Shown piece after piece: positions 1 to 9,002 of a stretch of DNA of 26,151 nt. Position numbers and translations under genes: made by a program. Numbering within the stretch: the first letter of the stretch is position 1; each line of letters opens with the position of its first letter. The notes under the pieces are model-generated. The model worked only from the letters and a program-made list of their open reading frames with translations. It was not told where the DNA came from and searched no databases. Origin of the DNA: Mariaggregatimicrobium sp964498785 (lineage in GTDB: Bacteria; Zhuqueibacterota; Zhuqueibacteria; Thermofontimicrobiales; Thiofontviventaceae). The DNA lies in the NCBI GenBank assembly GCA_964498785.1, contig CAZCJL010000101.1, positions 1 through 26,151 of the forward strand, read 5' to 3'.

Positions 1-99
1 TTAAATACGACATAGAGGCAATCGCCCATATCTACCATAAAATATTGAGAAGATAGAATTTTTATCATACCAGAGATGTCCTCTAAAATCATATAAAAT

Positions 100-104
100 G
101 GAGG
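100..104 (+). promoter_or_regulatory. Shine-Dalgarno site of the TonB-dependent receptor
   Basis: GGAGG lies six bases before the ATG at 111 and fixes that start. The 110 bases upstream of the gene are AT-rich; I see no upstream gene end and no promoter I would defend there. Confidence 0.7.
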
Positions 105-110
105 TAACTT

Positions 111-3100
111 ATGAAAAGACGTCCTATTTTATATTTCATTTTGTTCCACCTATTTATTGCAACAATATTAACAGCCGGGACCACCGGAAAAATTGCCGGT
201 ACTGTTGAAGATTTAAAAACAGGGGAGGCTCTCCCGGGTGCAAATGTTTCAATATCCGGTACTCTTTTAGGATCGGCAACAAATATTAACGGGCAATTCT
301 ATATTTTGAATGTGCCGCCCGGTACTTATGAGGTCAAAGTTTCGATGATGGGTTACAAAACAACTATCATACGAAACGCTCGCGTGAAGATCGATCAGAC
401 CACAGAGATCAGCGTCCAATTGCAGGCAACGATTTTAGAAGGGCAGGAGGTTGAGGTGATCGCTGAAAAGCCAAAAGTGGAAATTGATCTGACGGCAAGC
501 AAGCAGACGTTGTCGACACAACAAATAAATCAAAGTTGGGGCACGGAGTTAGAAGAAGTGATCAGTGATTTGCCTGGCACCAATATAAATGGTGGAATCA
601 GGGGCGGCTTTGGTTTACATGAAGCATATCGCGTCGATGGCATGGATATGCGGGATGTGGGCTCGAATACCAATTTTAAGACGATTAATCTATCAACGAT
701 CCAGGAAGTTGAAGTATTGACTGGCGGCTATAACGCCGAATACGGGCAGGCGAATGGTGCGATCATGAATATCGTTACCAAAACATCCCGGGATCGAATT
801 CGCGGAAGCCTTCGCTACAAAATGCAGCCTGCAGGCAAGTATCACTGGGGGAGCAATATCTACGGCTCAGATACATTCCAGCAAACAGTGATGTGTACCC
901 CGGAATTCTGGGATCCGAATTCCACCTGGCAGACAAAATGGATGGATGAACCATATCCTGGTTATAATGGCGACATAAATCCGTTCGCCAGCATGACGCC
1001 ACAGGAACGCGCGGATTGGTGGAAAAGTTTTGTCAATGACGAAAAATTTAATCCGCAGATGAATTACGCAGAACGAATGGAATGGGAAACAGAATTAACT
1101 TTATATGGTCCGATTACATCTGATCTCAGTTTCATGTTTTCCGGTCGCTACAGAGAAGGAGTACCGCGCTATCCTTCCGCACTGAAGTATAATCCGGATA
1201 TGACATTCCAGGGCGCGCTATATTACAACATCACGAAAAGTACGAAAATTGATTTTACCGGTGTTTATACCAGGTTTGAAAACTCCGGCGCTGCGAAGAC
1301 AAATTTTGGTTCGACAGAAGATACGTTCCATGACAACTCATCGTTTCCGTTTGTGCGTAATGCGTATGACAGGTATCTTTATTGGTTATACGGCGCTAAC
1401 AGTAGCAGCGAGTGGAACATCCGGGCGCCGGAATATACAGAATTCTTTAACATGAAATCACAGGTGACTCACACCTTTAGTCCCAGTACGTTTATTCAGG
1501 TGGCGCTGCAACACTCGCAGATGGATTATCGCATGGATTATCGCGATGTTATGCGTACTGCTTTTTATGAAGATACAGGTTTTCCCATTTTACCAACAGA
1601 ATACCCCTATTCAAGTCTTCCGGTTTCACTCCGCACCTACCAGTGGGCTGATGTCGGCGATGTCTGGAGCAACCGTGTAAAAACTGCTAACACGACCATA
1701 AAATCTGATTTGACCAGCCAGATCACAACGAACCATCAAATTAAATTAGGCGGCTTGTTTTCGTATCAGAAATTTGATAAGGTGCTGCATGACTACCAGC
1801 AGATGCAAATTGGCGGCTCGCCGGATGCTCACGTCACTGATCTCGGTCCCACTGTTTCGCATCCGTATGAAGGCGCTTTTTATCTTCAGGATAAAATGGA
1901 ATTCGAGGGAATGGTGATTAATGCCGGCGTTCGCGTTGATTTTTTTGATGCGAATAAAACAGTCTCTGCCAATTTCTATGACCCATTGATGATTTCAGAC
2001 AGCACCATTGGGAATATTAGCGAGATCGGGCGGATTTCTTATGATGAAAACGGTTCGGGTCCCGGATACAAGGATACCCCCACGCAATGGGCGATTTCCC
2101 CGCGATTTGGCATTTCTCATCCGATCAGTGAAAACACGGTGCTTCATTTTATGTATGGTGATTTTTATCAACGCCCGCCGTGGCAAAAGATAGCCGGTCC
2201 CATTTTAGTGGAAACAAAAGCGCCAACTGTTGAGGAAGGGGGCACCTCCGATTTTGAAATGAACCCGGATTCTGTTCTCGTTCATTATAATTTCTACACC
2301 CATTACAATCCAAACCCGGCCCTGACATGGGAAAAAATGACCCAATATGAAGTTGGTATCGAGCAGAATATCAAGGATATGTTATCATTGGATATTACTA
2401 TGTATTATCGGGACGCACATAATTTGACATCCCGTGGAATCCGGCAGGGACCGAATGATTTAAATATCGCTCGTTCCGGTGGTAATGTTTCTGTGGAACT
2501 GCACGGTGATCCGCGCAGCATGGATGGTCGTACATTGGGAAAAACGATCGGGTATTTTCAAACGTATGTCAATGGCGCGTGGGCGCAGGTGCGGGGAATA
2601 GAAGCGACGTTAGCGACGAAGTTCCGCTACTTCAATGTGAGCGCCAATTATACAATGTCATTTTTAAATAATGGCGTCTATCATATCGCAAATGCCTACA
2701 AATATTTCAGCGAGTCAAATACGTATGCAAGTAGCGGAGCCAATAATATGGATAATGGAACGAACGGACTTGACGATGATTCATGGAATCCACATAATTC
2801 AGCTTTCCTGAAATTTGTGATTCAGACACCGGAAAAATTTGGCCCGGCGTTCATGAATTTTAATCCACTTGGTAATATTATTATAAATACGTCAACCACC
2901 TGGGCGCAGGGACAACGATTTACGTACTATCCGCCCGGCACACCTGAGGAAATCAGAGTACCGAACAACAGGCAATGGAAAGATCGGTGGAATACGAATA
3001 TGAACGTGACAAAGACGGTTAAAGTGGTCGGTAATATGAATGCGAATTTCTCAATATTGGTAAAGAATCTGTTCAATCAAAAACATCTCAGGTTGCCGGG

Positions 3101-3245
3101 TGGTTCTTCAACCAGTGGTGATCGTATCCGCTATTTTGAGGAAGCAGAATTACCGTATCACGAAATTACACGAGAGCCGATGGTGTGGGATTGGTATTAT
3201 AATAATCCGCGTGAAATTTATTTGAGCATGGCGCTTGAGTTCTAA
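111..3245 (+). CDS. TonB-dependent outer-membrane receptor with N-terminal CarboxypepD_reg-like domain
   Basis: A 1044-residue outer-membrane transporter of the TonB-dependent family, expected to import a large ligand using TonB energy. A signal peptide covers about residues 1-22. A carboxypeptidase-regulatory-like beta-sandwich spans about 25-108 (GEALPGANVSISGT, NGQFYILNVPPGTYEVKV, GYK), as in SusC/RagA-type receptors. The plug spans about 125-226 and includes YRVDGMDM and GGYNAEYGQANGAIMNIVTK. The rest is a 22-strand-type barrel rich in alternating aromatic residues, ending in YLSMALEF with the C-terminal phenylalanine typical of BAM substrates. It heads an apparent operon with a secreted tagged protein (37-bp gap) and a PorV-like barrel. 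No SusD partner follows. The ligand is unknown; a glycan is inferred from the downstream CAZyme-like genes. Confidence 0.93.
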   Translation: MKRRPILYFILFHLFIATILTAGTTGKIAGTVEDLKTGEALPGANVSISGTLLGSATNINGQFYILNVPPGTYEVKVSMMGYKTTIIRNARVKIDQTTEISVQLQATILEGQEVEVIAEKPKVEIDLTASKQTLSTQQINQSWGTELEEVISDLPGTNINGGIRGGFGLHEAYRVDGMDMRDVGSNTNFKTINLSTIQEVEVLTGGYNAEYGQANGAIMNIVTKTSRDRIRGSLRYKMQPAGKYHWGSNIYGSDTFQQTVMCTPEFWDPNSTWQTKWMDEPYPGYNGDINPFASMTPQERADWWKSFVNDEKFNPQMNYAERMEWETELTLYGPITSDLSFMFSGRYREGVPRYPSALKYNPDMTFQGALYYNITKSTKIDFTGVYTRFENSGAAKTNFGSTEDTFHDNSSFPFVRNAYDRYLYWLYGANSSSEWNIRAPEYTEFFNMKSQVTHTFSPSTFIQVALQHSQMDYRMDYRDVMRTAFYEDTGFPILPTEYPYSSLPVSLRTYQWADVGDVWSNRVKTANTTIKSDLTSQITTNHQIKLGGLFSYQKFDKVLHDYQQMQIGGSPDAHVTDLGPTVSHPYEGAFYLQDKMEFEGMVINAGVRVDFFDANKTVSANFYDPLMISDSTIGNISEIGRISYDENGSGPGYKDTPTQWAISPRFGISHPISENTVLHFMYGDFYQRPPWQKIAGPILVETKAPTVEEGGTSDFEMNPDSVLVHYNFYTHYNPNPALTWEKMTQYEVGIEQNIKDMLSLDITMYYRDAHNLTSRGIRQGPNDLNIARSGGNVSVELHGDPRSMDGRTLGKTIGYFQTYVNGAWAQVRGIEATLATKFRYFNVSANYTMSFLNNGVYHIANAYKYFSESNTYASSGANNMDNGTNGLDDDSWNPHNSAFLKFVIQTPEKFGPAFMNFNPLGNIIINTSTTWAQGQRFTYYPPGTPEEIRVPNNRQWKDRWNTNMNVTKTVKVVGNMNANFSILVKNLFNQKHLRLPGGSSTSGDRIRYFEEAELPYHEITREPMVWDWYYNNPREIYLSMALEF

Positions 3246-3282
3246 AAAAAAGTTCATTCTCTTTGAAAACAGGAGGCATTAA

Positions 3283-5295
3283 ATGAATAATAAATTTATG
3301 TGTTACGTAATGATCGTCATTTTTGCAATGTTGATGTTTATGCCTATCAATCTGGAGGCTCAGCAAGATGTTGAGAAACAAAGATTGACCCGGGGAAAAA
3401 TGTGGATATGTTGCCTCCCCAACGGATCACTGGAAAAAGACATGACTACAAGAAATACCTGGCTGTTAACTTACCCCGGTCATTATGAAGCAAATAACGA
3501 AGTCGGCGGTGGCTGGGATGCTACCAGAATATTCAATGTTGCTCAATTAGACGGTGAAAACTTTGGTTGGGAGTATCGAAATCAGCGAACGATGAGTCAT
3601 GTGTATGCAATCGAACAAACTGAGCTTGTTAAAAATTACAATCTCGTCGATCCGAACCAGCCCGAAGAATACCTCAAAGGAATCATTGGCTCATATCAAT
3701 CGGATAGCCGTGGCAATAAACACATGGCATATCAGCTAAAAGGGAAAACCATGGTGTGGAGTGTGCCAAAATACGATGATTTCGTGCTCATTCACTGCAA
3801 ATTAACAAATACTGACACATTGACATTTGAAAATTTTTATTACTCACGTATGTTCACTCCGTCCGGTCCGGGCAAACCGATTAGTTCTTCTTATGATGTC
3901 GAATATTTATGGGATCAGGAAATCAGTGATGAGGTGGGTTTCATTTTTTATGATGATACATCCTGGCCGCCCGGGGGAAAAGGTGATTCTTCGGTGTACA
4001 CAATCCATCCGGGAACGATTACCGGTGACCGCGGTGATCCCGGAAATATCGAGGTTGCCAATTCCCGTGACCGAAAGCTGTATAGTCCGTTTCTTTATGC
4101 ATTCACCTTTTACAAAGATGCGCTGACGCCTAATAAAAATGGTGAGAAAAAAGTATGGCGTAATATTTTCGCCCGCTCCACAGATGCTCCCGCAGCAGAT
4201 CGTTATCCCGGTCATGATGCATTAGCCACGTGGAATGGTTTAACGGAAATTTTAAAAAACGAGCAACCCGAAATGAGCTGGCGTGATGCTCATGCGCACT
4301 ATTCCGAGGGTGATCTGGCAGGGAGCCTGTGGGAAAGAAATCCACGATACGTTTATACAATTGGCCCATACGACATCGCTCCGGGCGAATCGATTGAGTG
4401 GGTAGAGGTGGTACTTGCCGGACAAATGGACAGAAATATTACGATTATGGGAGATACCACCGCAACATTTCACTTTGTGGAAGAAGGTTTGAAAAATTTA
4501 AAAGAAAACTGGCGCGCGGCTAAAGAAGTGATCAACAATGATTTCAGGATCATTGAAAAAATTCCTCCGCCAACGCCGGCAGATGTCCCCCGATTAGATA
4601 ATACCCGCGAACTTTTCGTGGAGCCATCCTCCGGAACAGTGAATGGCGTTTTACAGTCGGGTGTCAATTTGTTCTGGGATCCTGTTCATACCAGCTATGC
4701 CGATCCGTTAACCGGTCAATCTGATTTCGCTGGGTATAACATCTATAGCTCCAACATTTCGATTGAAGGTCCCTGGAAGTTGGTGAATAACTTACCAGTT
4801 GAAGATGCAGATCAATATCTGGATAACGGAAAGATCGTTTTCTTTCACGGAGCACGAATGAGCATTCCATATCGTTATTGTGTGACAAGTTATGATACCG
4901 AGGGGAGTGAAAGCGCAATGACAGCGTACATCATCGATGCTGTTGCTGCACAGTCATTCTCGACCAATCAAATGGATCAAATAAAAGTCGTTCCAAATCC
5001 ATTTCGGCAGGAGAGCGGTTTTCCGAGAGATAGCGGCGAAATGAAACGACTTGCATTTCTGAATATTCCTGAAAAATGCACGATTCGTATTTACACCATT
5101 GCCCTGGATTTAGTTCGCAGAATTGAACATGATGGAGGGGGAGAAGAGACATGGGGTTCAAGCCTCGGTAGAGATTATTTGCTGACTGATTTTGCGATGA
5201 ATGTGAGTCCGGGAGTTTATATTTATCACATCGAATCTCGTGTCGCAGGTCATGAAGGCGACAGCAAAATTGGTAAGATTTTTATTATTAAATAA
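3283..5295 (+). CDS. Secreted protein with fibronectin-like segment and T9SS-like C-terminal tail
   Basis: A 670-residue exported protein I cannot assign to a named family. The start is supported by AGGAGG at 3271-3276. A signal peptide ends near residue 26 (NLEA before QQDV). The first ~440 residues form an unrecognised, aromatic-rich domain. Residues ~450-560 look like a fibronectin type III or similar beta-sandwich (VNLFWDPV, GYNIYSS, YRYCVTSYDTEGSES). From residue ~567 a sorting-domain-like tail follows: IKVVPNPF, CTIRIYTIALDLVRRI, SPGVYIYHIES and KIGKIFIIK. This suggests type IX export and surface display or secretion. It sits between a TonB receptor and a PorV-like barrel, so it could be a surface ligand-binding partner filling the SusD position. 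That role is inference. Confidence 0.8.
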   Translation: MNNKFMCYVMIVIFAMLMFMPINLEAQQDVEKQRLTRGKMWICCLPNGSLEKDMTTRNTWLLTYPGHYEANNEVGGGWDATRIFNVAQLDGENFGWEYRNQRTMSHVYAIEQTELVKNYNLVDPNQPEEYLKGIIGSYQSDSRGNKHMAYQLKGKTMVWSVPKYDDFVLIHCKLTNTDTLTFENFYYSRMFTPSGPGKPISSSYDVEYLWDQEISDEVGFIFYDDTSWPPGGKGDSSVYTIHPGTITGDRGDPGNIEVANSRDRKLYSPFLYAFTFYKDALTPNKNGEKKVWRNIFARSTDAPAADRYPGHDALATWNGLTEILKNEQPEMSWRDAHAHYSEGDLAGSLWERNPRYVYTIGPYDIAPGESIEWVEVVLAGQMDRNITIMGDTTATFHFVEEGLKNLKENWRAAKEVINNDFRIIEKIPPPTPADVPRLDNTRELFVEPSSGTVNGVLQSGVNLFWDPVHTSYADPLTGQSDFAGYNIYSSNISIEGPWKLVNNLPVEDADQYLDNGKIVFFHGARMSIPYRYCVTSYDTEGSESAMTAYIIDAVAAQSFSTNQMDQIKVVPNPFRQESGFPRDSGEMKRLAFLNIPEKCTIRIYTIALDLVRRIEHDGGGEETWGSSLGRDYLLTDFAMNVSPGVYIYHIESRVAGHEGDSKIGKIFIIK

Positions 5296-5314
5296 ATAAT
5301 CAGGGCATTTGATT

Positions 5315-5319
5315 GGAGG
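5315..5319 (+). promoter_or_regulatory. Shine-Dalgarno site deciding the start of the PorV-like gene
   Basis: GGAGG lies eight bases before the ATG at 5328. An in-frame TTG at 5313 overlaps this site, so TTG cannot be the natural start; the ATG is preferred. Confidence 0.7.
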
Positions 5320-5327
5320 ACGTAATA

Positions 5328-6374
5328 ATGAAAAATATCTTAATAACTTTTTTATTCATATTGATTCTTTTTTCAGGGAATCATCCTGGTTTCGGGCAAA
5401 TCGATTATAATGAAATAAACTGGGGTGTTCAACCCATGGATTACAGCAGTGTTGGCACGGTAGGCTGGCAGTTTTTAAAGTTACCGACCAATGCCCGAAA
5501 CGCGGCACTGGGAGGCGTCAATTCTTCTATCGGGCACGGAGATGCAAATGCGGCATTGACCAATCCTGCATCCACCGCAGATGTTGCCAATTTCGATCTG
5601 TCATTCAGCCACATGAATTGGGTGGCGGATATTGGTTACCAATCGTTCGCGATGGTAAAGAATTTTAACAACTGGGGTGTCGTTGGATTAAATTTTATTT
5701 ACGTTGATTATGGTGAAGAATTACGAACTGAGTATCAGGAAGAAGTATTGGTTACCGGAACGATTTATACACCTGTTATTGACGGATTGGGGACTTTCGA
5801 CGCCGGCGACCTTGCCATCGGAATGACTTATGCTCGTCAGATAACGGATAAGCTACAGGTCGGTGGTAATTTACGGTTCATTCAGGAGCGCATTGATGAT
5901 GCGAAAACAAGCACCTGGTCTCTGGATATCGGGACTGTGTTTAATACAGGTTATAAAACGTTGAGAGTTTCCATGCTGGGACGACATTTCGGACCGGACG
6001 CCGAATTTCGTGATTACAAAGATCGCATCCAGAAAACACCATTTCGGATAAAAACACCGATGCAGCTTTCGTTAGGCGCTGCCATGGATCTTTTGGAAGA
6101 AAGCGCTACCAGTCCCCACCGATGGACAGTGGCGCTGGAATATATCCTGCCGAATGATGGCTCGAAAAAAGTAAATTTTGGTTCTGAATATGTGTTCATG
6201 AAAATGTTTTCGCTTCGGGCCGGCTATCGCTTTAATTACGATGAAGAAGGATTGACATTGGGTGGTGGTTTGAATTACGAATTACAGGGCAGGAAAATCA
6301 ATCTCGATTATGCATATCTGGCTGTGGGGATTTTTAATCAGGTTCATTTATTTTCGTTTGGAATTCATTTGTAA
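5328..6374 (+). CDS. PorV/PorQ-family outer-membrane beta-barrel protein
   Basis: A 348-residue protein with a signal peptide ending near residue 23 (GFG before QIDY), then the family's hallmark N-terminal block: QFLKLPTNARNAALGG, GDANAALTNPA and LSFSHMNWVADIGY. The remainder alternates strands and turns of a porin-like barrel (FUPA/FadL-type fold) and ends HLFSFGIHL. In T9SS bacteria PorV carries cargo bearing C-terminal sorting domains to the attachment step; many paralogues of unknown role exist. Here it lies 32 bases after a tagged secreted protein and close to a second tagged protein, so a role in their surface export or retention is plausible but not proven. I chose the ATG over an in-frame TTG five codons earlier because of the Shine-Dalgarno site. 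Confidence 0.82.
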   Translation: MKNILITFLFILILFSGNHPGFGQIDYNEINWGVQPMDYSSVGTVGWQFLKLPTNARNAALGGVNSSIGHGDANAALTNPASTADVANFDLSFSHMNWVADIGYQSFAMVKNFNNWGVVGLNFIYVDYGEELRTEYQEEVLVTGTIYTPVIDGLGTFDAGDLAIGMTYARQITDKLQVGGNLRFIQERIDDAKTSTWSLDIGTVFNTGYKTLRVSMLGRHFGPDAEFRDYKDRIQKTPFRIKTPMQLSLGAAMDLLEESATSPHRWTVALEYILPNDGSKKVNFGSEYVFMKMFSLRAGYRFNYDEEGLTLGGGLNYELQGRKINLDYAYLAVGIFNQVHLFSFGIHL

Positions 6375-6394
6375 ATATCGTCGTCAAAAATAAA

Positions 6395-6405
6395 AAGGAG
6401 GTGAT
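6395..6405 (+). promoter_or_regulatory. Perfect anti-16S Shine-Dalgarno-like sequence without an evident gene
   Basis: AAGGAGGTGAT is an ideal complement to the 16S rRNA 3' end, but the bases after it give no ATG; CTG at 6410 is followed by a stop after one codon, and TTG at 6424 is 18 bases away. A second strong site, GAGGAGGTGG, lies at 6457-6466. Both are upstream of the actual start at 6532, which has its own AGGAG at 6521-6525. Confidence 0.4.
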
Positions 6406-6531
6406 AACTCTGCAATAGCTTATTTGTTCAATCTGAAAAATCAACATAAGAATTTTGAGGAGGTGGTTGAATCAGGGATATTTACAATATGTAACTTAAA
6501 AAACGATACCTTTAAACAAAAGGAGAGACAC

Positions 6532-8169
6532 ATGACTAAAAAAATGTTTTTCATTACAATTCTGGTTATTTTTGTGCTCGCTATATTTTCGAATATGGTT
6601 GTCGCACAATCTAACTGGATTATCCCTACCGACGATTGTTATTCCTATAAAGATTTGACTGATGCTGCCCCGGAGACACAAAATTATAATGAATGGTTAA
6701 TAAGAATCAGAAGTGATGATGACCGGTATTTACGCGACGGATATTTAAAGTTCTCGCTTGAAAATACTGATTTCATGTTTCCGGAAGATGTTAAACTTGC
6801 TTTTTTGCAATTAACTCTCGCCAGATGGTATAACCAGAGTTCCGGTAGTGGATATTATGGAACATTTTCGATTTACGGAGCTGAAGACAATACCTGGACC
6901 GAAGACGCCCTCACATGGACAAACGCGCCGTGGAGCAAAGAAAATACGGGACTTGTTTATGCAACGCTGAAAGACACTATTGATCAAATCGGAGGTACTG
7001 ATCCGGTGCGTAAGATATTTTTCAATGTAACCGATTACGTGAAAGAACAGCTCAACAATGGCAATTCTGTTTTTTCCATGGTATTATCAGACACGACTTA
7101 CGGCACGTTAGAGGCAAATGGTACCGATGCACGAATTTTTTCTAAAGATTGTATTGGCGATCCGGGCGCTGAAAAAAATCCGGATTCCACCTTTCTGCCG
7201 TATTTGGTCATCAATGAAAATCCGATGTGGGTAGATTACGCCAGAGTACCGGTGAGCGAGGACTGCTATATCGAAAAGAGAGCAGACACAGGCAATGGCG
7301 CCACTGAAAACTTCAATACCTGGCGCGTGTGGGTCAGATCGGACGATGACAAGCACGCACGTATCACGTACCTGAAATTTTCGCTTGATGACACGCCTTA
7401 CGCATTTCCGGAAGACGTTGATTCTGTTTTCCTGAGTTTGACAATTGACAGGCTGTACAATTATAGCGGAAAATATTCACAGTTTGCCGTTTATGACATT
7501 GGTGACAATTCATGGTCAGAAACTAATTTGACGTGGGATACAGCCCCGTGGACAAAAGAAAATGCCGGTGATCCCATTGGCACCTGGGCTGAACAGTCAG
7601 AGGGAATTTCCGGTACAGACCCGATCTATCCGGTCTGGTTTGATATTACGGCTTATGTACGGGAACAACTGAACCAGGGCAACACAACGTTCAGTCTGGC
7701 TCTTTGCGATGAAACGTACTGGGACACAGAAGCGAATCTTTCCGATATCCGATTTTTCTCAAAAGATTGTCTCGACCCGACCATTGGCGCTGATGCAGAA
7801 AAAGATCCTGATGAAAGTTACATCCCTTGTCTGTATGTGCAAAGTCCATTGAATGAGACTGCAATTAAAGATGATGTTACTGCGAATCCGGCTGCATTTG
7901 CAGTATATCAAAATTATCCCAATCCATTTAATCCGGAAACACAAATTTCATTTCGCTTGAGTAAGACCAGCGATGTGAAGATAACAGTCGTCGACCTGCT
8001 GGGCAGACAGGTGCGCACATTGTTGAACGAAACGAGAAATGCCGGCGCACATCAAATTCACTGGAATGGTTTAAATGAAACAGGGACTGAGGTCGCTTCT
8101 GGTATTTATTTTACAAAAGTTACTGCCGAAGGACAGACAAAAATGGTCAAGATGTTATTGGTACGTTAA
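6532..8169 (+). CDS. Secreted tandem DNRLRE/CBM96-like protein with T9SS sorting domain
   Basis: A 545-residue protein. The ATG at 6532 is preferred over an in-frame TTG at 6424 because AGGAG at 6521-6525 precedes it and a clean signal peptide (cleaved near residue 25, VVA-QS) follows. Residues ~27-235 and ~239-443 are two copies of one domain. Each has a DDCY or EDCY opening, R(S)DDD, YLKFSL, W(T/S)E..LTW..APW.KEN, a (T/A)YV(K/R)EQLN.GN segment and RIFSKDC or RFFSKDC. This pattern matches DNRLRE/CBM96-type beta-sandwiches found as carbohydrate-binding modules. Residues ~455-545 are a canonical T9SS type A tail (YPNPFNPETQISF, LLGRQVRTL, ASGIYFTKV, MLLVR). There is no catalytic domain, so a surface glycan-binding or scaffold role is likely. 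An intrinsic terminator follows. Confidence 0.85.
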   Translation: MTKKMFFITILVIFVLAIFSNMVVAQSNWIIPTDDCYSYKDLTDAAPETQNYNEWLIRIRSDDDRYLRDGYLKFSLENTDFMFPEDVKLAFLQLTLARWYNQSSGSGYYGTFSIYGAEDNTWTEDALTWTNAPWSKENTGLVYATLKDTIDQIGGTDPVRKIFFNVTDYVKEQLNNGNSVFSMVLSDTTYGTLEANGTDARIFSKDCIGDPGAEKNPDSTFLPYLVINENPMWVDYARVPVSEDCYIEKRADTGNGATENFNTWRVWVRSDDDKHARITYLKFSLDDTPYAFPEDVDSVFLSLTIDRLYNYSGKYSQFAVYDIGDNSWSETNLTWDTAPWTKENAGDPIGTWAEQSEGISGTDPIYPVWFDITAYVREQLNQGNTTFSLALCDETYWDTEANLSDIRFFSKDCLDPTIGADAEKDPDESYIPCLYVQSPLNETAIKDDVTANPAAFAVYQNYPNPFNPETQISFRLSKTSDVKITVVDLLGRQVRTLLNETRNAGAHQIHWNGLNETGTEVASGIYFTKVTAEGQTKMVKMLLVR

Positions 8170-8191
8170 TTTACATGGTAACAGGCAAAAA

Positions 8192-8223
8192 TGGGGACTT
8201 TGTTTATAAAGTCCTCATTTTTT
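8192..8223 (+). terminator. Rho-independent terminator
   Basis: Ten-base-pair stem (8192-8201 with 8208-8217, one G-U pair), a six-base loop and a run of six T. A-rich sequence before the stem could let it work in both directions. It closes the block starting with the TonB receptor. Confidence 0.85.
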
Positions 8224-8268
8224 ATCTTTCGAAATATAAAATAAATATAATGAGATTCCGGATAAACG

Positions 8269-8982
8269 ATGAAGAAATATTTTCTGATACTAACGCTTTT
8301 TCTGTTTTGCAGCGAATCCTCTCTTAAAGACAATTACATTGCCAAACTTAATGGTAAAATCATATCAGTTCCTGAATTCAGGCTATTGATGAAAAAGAAC
8401 AGGGCAATGATTTACAATGATTTTTACCAGAACTATAGCGCCGAGGATTGTACGGATTTTTGGACCAGGTCGTTTAATGACGAAATCCCAATTGAAATAT
8501 TGAAAAAGAAAGCGCTTGACGAATGTATCCAAATCAAGGTTCAACAAATCCTTGCGAAACAGAATAATCTTGTGAAAAGTATTTGCTATTCTGATTTTCT
8601 CACGAACTTTGAAAAAGAACAACAGCGGCGTAAGAATGCTTATAAATCTAAACAGGTTATTTTTGGTCCAATTGAACTGACGGAATTGGGATATTACAAT
8701 TATATTATCAGTAATTTGCAAATACGGCTGAAAAATCATTTAGCAGCCAATCAGTTTAAAGTGAGTGACGAACAATTAAAAAATTACTATTTGCAAACGA
8801 GTAACAATCATTCAGACAAGTCAGAAAAAAGCTCAGTTAAAGAGATTCCATTCAATTCAATTCCCAGAGAATTTCGATCTGTTTATATTGATGAGAGATA
8901 TAATGCCCTGATTGACAGCCTGATGGATCATACTAAAATTGAAATTAATCAACATGTATACGATTTAATTACCTCACCATAA
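8269..8982 (+). CDS. Exported SurA-N-like chaperone candidate
   Basis: A 237-residue protein with an N-terminal hydrophobic segment (residues ~3-14, KYFLILTLFLFC). The Cys at 14 follows LFLF, a poor lipobox, so lipoprotein status is doubtful. Residues ~25-190 resemble the N-terminal helical domain of SurA/PpiD-type periplasmic peptidyl-prolyl isomerases: IAKLNGKIISVPEFR, a long charged helical middle, ALDECIQIKVQQILAK, and KVSDEQLKNYY. No parvulin isomerase domain is visible, so it would be a chaperone without the enzyme. It precedes a beta-helix gene by 20 bases, and I infer it may help fold exported beta-helix proteins. The Shine-Dalgarno site is weak. Family assignment is by pattern only. 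Confidence 0.6.
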   Translation: MKKYFLILTLFLFCSESSLKDNYIAKLNGKIISVPEFRLLMKKNRAMIYNDFYQNYSAEDCTDFWTRSFNDEIPIEILKKKALDECIQIKVQQILAKQNNLVKSICYSDFLTNFEKEQQRRKNAYKSKQVIFGPIELTELGYYNYIISNLQIRLKNHLAANQFKVSDEQLKNYYLQTSNNHSDKSEKSSVKEIPFNSIPREFRSVYIDERYNALIDSLMDHTKIEINQHVYDLITSP

Positions 8983-9002
8983 ATCGGCCGAAGGCAGCGT
9001 AT

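Noticed and set aside
5313..5327. TTG start for the PorV-like gene
   Set aside because: It overlaps the Shine-Dalgarno site of the better ATG at 5328.
8383..8739. 118-codon minus-strand frame inside the SurA-N-like gene
   Set aside because: Antisense shadow with no independent start signal.
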